27,019 nt of DNA from JBGOUP01 sp041477655. Lineage in GTDB: Bacteria > Patescibacteriota > UBA1384 > 2-12-FULL-50-11. The position numbers and the translations under genes were made by a program. Under the pieces are notes generated by a model, which was not told the DNA's origin, made no database searches, and saw only the letters and a list, made by a program, of their open reading frames with translations. This document shows positions 23,417 through 27,019 of the stretch, piece by piece. The DNA is taken from the NCBI GenBank assembly GCA_041477655.1, contig JBGOUP010000008.1, forward strand, positions 1-27,019, read 5' to 3'. The first letter of the stretch is position 1; each line of letters starts with the position of its first letter.

Positions 23417-25219
23417 TTACTGACTGGCATTAAATCCGTAGTCTACGTTAATAGAATTAGCTAGCAAGGGCAAGCGTTTTGGCCACCAGCCGGGGGTAAT
23501 AGAAATATCAACAGCCTCTGCCTGATAGTTATCCTTGATCAGTTGTTGAGCTTGAGTAACGGACTTTCTAGCAATTGAGTCCATTAGAGCTTTTTTATCA
23601 ATTTTGGGCACGCCGTAACCTTGAGCGGCTGATTCAATAGTCATGGATGATTTATCTTCAGACAAGCTCTTAAATGTCAGGGTCGGCTGTTTGTCTGGAG
23701 GAATCTCTAACTGCTCATTGGTTGCTAGTTGCTTTTCAAGTTCAGTGCGAATTTTGGACTGGGCCTGGTTGGCATCAAAGACCAAAGCTGAAACTGTCGC
23801 TTTGGCCGTAGCAGTGGCTTTGTCAACTTGGGAGTTGACGGGTTGATCAATCTTTTTATCGCTGATCGTCTGGAAGAGCGAGCCGTCAAGCAGGGTCTGT
23901 TTGTCGGCCTTGATTTTCAAATCGCTCGTTGCTTGGTCAACAGCTTGTTTCTCAAGGTCGGCGTAGGCTTTATTAATGTCATCCTGACTTAATATGGTTA
24001 CTTGCTTGGTTAAACCGCCGGTCGTGGAACCAGAACCAGTAATGTGGGCGGGCAAGCCACTAATAGTAAAGTTGGCGTTGGCAAGGTTATAAGCATCACC
24101 GGATTGCTCGGCGCTAATACCAACACTAACTGTTGGCGAGCTACAGACTGACCCGCCACCGCTAAACTGACCGGCCGGAACGGTTACGGCAGTGTTGGTT
24201 AGAAAATTCTTGCTGGAAGCCGATAATTTGGTTTGAGCATTAATTGAATGGGGATTGGTGTCTTCGCAATTTTTGAGCGAGATTGTCCCAGTGGCTTTAC
24301 TGCCGATGTCTTTTTTACCGGTGGCAGTGACGGTGGTAGTGACGGTTTTATCAACACTCAACAGATTTCCGGCTAGTGTGTTTGGCTGATCATCAGCCAT
24401 TGTTTTGACGGTAAGGCTGACGGTCTGGCTAATGAGTTTGGAGGGAAAAGTTAGTTTAACGTTAGCTTTGGGTAGAAATATAACTGTAATAATTGCGGCG
24501 ATCAACAATAAAACTGCCGAGCTGATAACTGATTTCCAAGGGACATCGGTTTTCCAATTAAATGGCCCTCCGCCAGCCGGCGGAGGAGCCGACCGGCTGA
24601 CAATAGTTGGTAGATCTTCTTGATCTTGATGGGTCGGAGCTGGAGCAGGGCTATCATCTTCGATCTTGGGCTTAGAGTCTGGGGCAAGGGGTAATTCATC
24701 GACCTTTTCTTCTTTGGCTGGTGGCAAATCCGATCGGTGCGGTTGCTCTGGATCAACAACCGGCTCGGGTGATTGGACTACTTCTTGGCTGACTGGTTCT
24801 GCCTCTGGTTTAGTTTCTGTTTCCGCTTCGCTCGGTGGCTCATTGCCGCTTGTTGGCGGCACATAACGATGAATCTTAGTGCCGTCGGGTAGAGTTTCCT
24901 CTTCCATCTTGGCTTCGGCGGTCGGCTTTACTTCTGATTTGGTGGCTGGCTCCTCTTTTTGCGGCGTTATGCCAAGGTTAGCGTAACTAGCCAAGCCAAC
25001 TTGTTTAGCCAGACGCTGGCCGACTTTATTACCAGAGATAATGACAATGGTTTTGTCAGACTCCTTGGCTTGCTTGGCAATCAGTTTAAGATTAACTAAG
25101 CTCTGAAACAGGGTACTGTTCTTGGGCACAACTAAAGCTAACTGACTGCCATCAGTTTTTTCAATCCGATCGACAACAGAGGTAATCTCTTCGTCTGGCT
25201 CTAGATAAATGGGTTTCAT
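23417..25219 (-). CDS. Single-pass membrane protein with baseplate-J-like extracellular domain
   Basis: The product is 600 aa. Residues 1-90 are a small cytoplasmic alpha/beta domain (LALVVPKNSTLFQS, DKTIVIISGNKVGQRLAKQVG). Residues 90-215 are a Pro/Glu/Lys linker. A TM spans about 230-250, and about 350 residues lie outside. The external part has strands such as KATGTISLKNCE, VTVPAGQFSGGG and QSGDAYNLANANFTI, which resemble the baseplate-J-like domain often annotated in CPR membrane proteins. The function is unknown; it may be a surface or secretion-related structure. The linker contains PPPAGGG, encoded by the palindrome at 24567-24586. The gene is split from the ATPase gene upstream by a 141-bp repeat. 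Confidence 0.7.
   Translation of the reverse strand: MKPIYLEPDEEITSVVDRIEKTDGSQLALVVPKNSTLFQSLVNLKLIAKQAKESDKTIVIISGNKVGQRLAKQVGLASYANLGITPQKEEPATKSEVKPTAEAKMEEETLPDGTKIHRYVPPTSGNEPPSEAETETKPEAEPVSQEVVQSPEPVVDPEQPHRSDLPPAKEEKVDELPLAPDSKPKIEDDSPAPAPTHQDQEDLPTIVSRSAPPPAGGGPFNWKTDVPWKSVISSAVLLLIAAIITVIFLPKANVKLTFPSKLISQTVSLTVKTMADDQPNTLAGNLLSVDKTVTTTVTATGKKDIGSKATGTISLKNCEDTNPHSINAQTKLSASSKNFLTNTAVTVPAGQFSGGGSVCSSPTVSVGISAEQSGDAYNLANANFTISGLPAHITGSGSTTGGLTKQVTILSQDDINKAYADLEKQAVDQATSDLKIKADKQTLLDGSLFQTISDKKIDQPVNSQVDKATATAKATVSALVFDANQAQSKIRTELEKQLATNEQLEIPPDKQPTLTFKSLSEDKSSMTIESAAQGYGVPKIDKKALMDSIARKSVTQAQQLIKDNYQAEAVDISITPGWWPKRLPLLANSINVDYGFNASQ
24567..24586. repeat. In-gene palindrome encoding PPPAGGG
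   Basis: CCTCCGCC and GGCGGAGG surround a 4-bp centre (AGCC). The core matches the intergenic palindrome at 7729-7744 at 14 of 16 positions. It falls in the disordered linker just before the TM, where an inserted repeat would be tolerated. Confidence 0.5.
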
Positions 25220-25360
25220 AGAACAATTTCTCCGAAATTGAAATTCGAATTTCTAAATCCTAAATCCAAAACAAATCCAAAATTCAAATATTTTAAATCT
25301 TGAAAATTAGGATTTAAATATTGTTTAGAATTTAGAGTTTCGAGATTCGAGTTTTCCATT
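25220..25360 (-). repeat. Dispersed AT-rich intergenic repeat, copy B
   Basis: This fills the entire gap between the FtsA/PilM-like gene and the baseplate-J-like gene. In the gene direction it begins with ACTCGAATCTCGAAACTCTA and AAATTCTAAACAA, has an AT-rich centre (TTCAAGATTTAAAATATT) and ends with TTTGGATTTGTTTTGGATTT and AGGATTTAGAAATTCG. The arms are roughly complementary. Length, order of elements and orientation to the genes match copy A (5167-5302), although base identity is only partial. Confidence 0.75.
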
Positions 25361-26605
25361 CTATTGCTTCATCCCAGCTAGGGCTTTTTTCATCATTGAC
25401 TCCATTACACTACCACCAATAACTAAATCGAGGGCGACGTTGCCAAGAGCCATTGGTGTGACTTCGGAAATATCAGCTAAACTCTTAGTTTCGTCCACCA
25501 TATTGGCTACATCGGCTGGACGGATAAACTGGACCTCGGGATGTCTGGCAAAGGGCAAATCTTTTACCCAAGTATCGGTCATCAAAGCTTTTTTTACCTC
25601 TGGTAGATTACAGCCACCGCCACAGAGCAAAATTCGTGAGGGCAATAAATCACTCTCGCCAAATTCTTCTAGAGACAGTTGTAGAGCCGATAGCCAGACT
25701 TTGATGTCGGATGCCAGAGCGTGGCGAACTAATTCTGCCTGCTCTTTGTCTAGCTCATCCTTGGAGTATTTAATTTTGGCCTCTTCAGCTTGGGCAAAGG
25801 TTTCGCCCAAGACTTGAGCGACACGTTTAGTAAAAGCCCGGCCACCGATAGCAAACATTCTTGTACCTTCAACGCCACCGTTTCGAACCACGGCAATATC
25901 GGTAGTACCGCCGCCAATATCCACAAAAATAGCCGCTAGATCAGTTGACTCTTCATTCAAACAGCGAGCGACAGCATAAGGCTCGGCGGTAATGGCCAGT
26001 AACTCCAAACCCAACTCTTGAATGATTGTTTCTAGGGCCCCCAGTTGAACGATCGGGGCAAAGGCGTTGTAGACGCCAACAGATAAATCCTTGCCCTGAT
26101 AGCTCATCGGATTGGAAACTTTGTAGCCATCAATTGTTACCGACACGATAGCGGCATTAACCAGCTGAACGTCAATCTCTTCCTGGCCGGTTTCCTCGGC
26201 CAATTCGGCTCGGGCTTTACGAAAAGCTTCAGCCTGGACTTGGTTAACAATGTCTTGGAGTTCGGATAGGGCAATTTGAGTTGAGGGCTTGGCCCGGGTT
26301 ACTTTAATATTGGTGGTTGTGCCTTTTATCAGCTCGCCAGCAATGCCAACAATGGCTTGGTTAGGTAAAAATTTGGCTTGCTCGGCCGCTTGCTCAATGG
26401 CTTTCTGGCAGTTCTGGGCTACTCCGTGAATATCAGTGACGCCGCCGCCGTACATATCAGACAGTTTCTGACGAGCTCGACCTACGCCTTTAATTTGGCC
26501 AACGCCTTCGACAACTTCAAAAACCAAAGCCTTAACAAACTCGGTGCCGATATCCAGTGAAATGGCCCAGTTATTGCCTTTTTTCTTCCCTCCAAAAAAT
26601 CCCAT
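25361..26605 (-). CDS. FtsA/PilM-family actin-like ATPase
   Basis: The product is 414 aa from the ATG at 26605, chosen because GGAG lies 6 nt upstream and the protein then starts MGFFGGKKKGNNWAISLDIG. The 13 further residues from the TTG at 26644 look non-native. Actin-fold motifs are SLDIGTEFVKALV (phosphate 1, near 16-28), FVDIGGGTTDIAVV (phosphate 2) and LLCGGGCNLPEV (adenosine). An SHS2-type insertion follows the first motif (VGIAGELIKGTTTNI). The family includes FtsA, which anchors FtsZ, and PilM, which acts in type IV pilus assembly. No other pilus or ftsZ gene is nearby to decide. It begins 16 bp after the reverse transcriptase stop. Confidence 0.85.
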   Translation of the reverse strand: MGFFGGKKKGNNWAISLDIGTEFVKALVFEVVEGVGQIKGVGRARQKLSDMYGGGVTDIHGVAQNCQKAIEQAAEQAKFLPNQAIVGIAGELIKGTTTNIKVTRAKPSTQIALSELQDIVNQVQAEAFRKARAELAEETGQEEIDVQLVNAAIVSVTIDGYKVSNPMSYQGKDLSVGVYNAFAPIVQLGALETIIQELGLELLAITAEPYAVARCLNEESTDLAAIFVDIGGGTTDIAVVRNGGVEGTRMFAIGGRAFTKRVAQVLGETFAQAEEAKIKYSKDELDKEQAELVRHALASDIKVWLSALQLSLEEFGESDLLPSRILLCGGGCNLPEVKKALMTDTWVKDLPFARHPEVQFIRPADVANMVDETKSLADISEVTPMALGNVALDLVIGGSVMESMMKKALAGMKQ

Positions 26606-26621
26606 CAGTAGCTCCAGAGTA

Positions 26622-27019
26622 TCAACCCAAGAGGTTAAAAACAATTGCCTTAACTATCTTTTGCAATTTGTAACTGCTAACGTGCTCGATATAGCCAAGG
26701 TAGGATGGCCAAGATTTATCCATGGATTCCTGGTTAGCCATCTTAATCTTTTTAATAATCCGGCTGACGGTTTTACGTCGAGGCAGACTGTAATGCAACA
26801 AAGCCATGTAGCCAACAAAATCAATACCCCAACTCAACTTTCGTAGACTGACTTTATTGGGGTGAATCTGGAGTTTAAGTTCATCTTTTAGAAAGCGATT
26901 TATCTCAACGAAGTGGCCAAAAAGTTCATCTGGATCGGCCGACAGCACCATAAAGTCGTCGGCGTACCGTAGATAATACTTGGCTTCAAGTCGGTGTTTG
27001 ACAAATTTATCCAACGGAT
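26622..27019 (-). CDS. DGR-type reverse transcriptase, 3' part (cut by window edge)
   Basis: At least 132 residues are visible and the frame is open to the right edge. They begin PLDKFVKHRLEAKYYLRYADDFMVL, with the catalytic YADD at the metal-binding site of the palm. ELKLQIHPNKVSLRK and GIDFVGYMALLHY follow, then a basic thumb (LPRRKTVSRIIKKIK) and a short end with SYLGYIEHVSSYKLQK. The HPNK...GIDFVGY block and the lack of a maturase or endonuclease extension point to the DGR class rather than group II introns. It would copy an RNA template with adenine errors. The N-terminus, and any adjacent template or target, would lie beyond the window. It is on the same strand as the DGR-like cassette at 7284-8460. 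Confidence 0.82.
   Translation of the reverse strand, partial: PLDKFVKHRLEAKYYLRYADDFMVLSADPDELFGHFVEINRFLKDELKLQIHPNKVSLRKLSWGIDFVGYMALLHYSLPRRKTVSRIIKKIKMANQESMDKSWPSYLGYIEHVSSYKLQKIVKAIVFNLLG

Noticed and set aside
26622..27019. Group II intron maturase
   Set aside because: The RT ends soon after the thumb with no maturase X or HNH domain, and the HPNK/GIDFVGY block fits DGR enzymes better. No intron domain V/VI fold was seen downstream before the ATPase start at 26605.
1..27019. tRNA or rRNA genes
   Set aside because: No cloverleaf-like GGTTCGA..CC arms in proper spacing and no rRNA-like conserved blocks were noticed in the intergenic stretches; a covariance search would be needed for certainty.

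Overview
The window reads as a chromosomal segment of a candidate-phyla-radiation (Patescibacteria-type) bacterium. This is inferred from several things: core envelope and translation genes packed on one strand, a single-membrane wall toolkit (MreBCD, PBP2, MltG, FtsEX with a CHAP hydrolase), small lineage-typical membrane proteins, dispersed AT-rich intergenic repeats, and pieces of a diversity-generating retroelement (DGR) of the kind common in that radiation. Nearly all genes are on the minus strand. The exceptions are a two-component pair and a fragment at the left edge.

Layout. 1-6060 (minus): ftsE, ftsX and a PcsB-like coiled-coil/CHAP murein hydrolase, then a 64-aa membrane protein, a bacterial PH-domain protein and a secreted OB-fold protein with a C-terminal anchor-like tail. 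A dispersed repeat of about 136 bp separates ftsE from ftsX. 6123-6917: a TPR protein. 6918-8590: an accessory island with no intact gene, discussed below. 8591-12924: secA, serS and greA. 12925-13368: a non-coding divergent region. 13369-15370 (plus): a soluble PAS histidine kinase overlapping a single-domain response regulator. 15657-16808: a CdaR/PucR-type regulator with a duplicated 3' end. 16894-21208: the mreB-mreC-mreD-mrdA shape operon, with a good promoter in front of mreB. 21298-26605: a C39-like peptidase, mltG, ruvX, a baseplate-J-like membrane protein and an FtsA/PilM-like actin-family ATPase. A second copy of the dispersed repeat lies between the last two. 26622-27019: the 3' part of a DGR-type reverse transcriptase, cut by the window edge.

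The most interesting region is 7284-8460. On the minus strand it holds a near-consensus promoter and a strong ribosome binding site. These precede a gene built like the CPR DGR target proteins, which is interrupted by an in-frame TAA and ends a few codons into its variable region. A chain of hairpins follows, then a non-coding template-repeat-like segment that would encode a run of Asn/Asp/Trp codons (AAC/GAC/TGG), and an intrinsic terminator. In the short stub of variable region, four of five mismatches to the template fall on template adenines, the mutational signature of DGRs. The cassette is bracketed by two copies of a palindromic repeat and has no reverse transcriptase next to it. The only RT seen is about 18 kb away at the right edge. 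I read this as a decayed or RT-less satellite DGR cassette that may be served in trans. The RT may instead belong to a separate DGR beyond the window.

Family assignments come from motifs read by eye. No database search was run.
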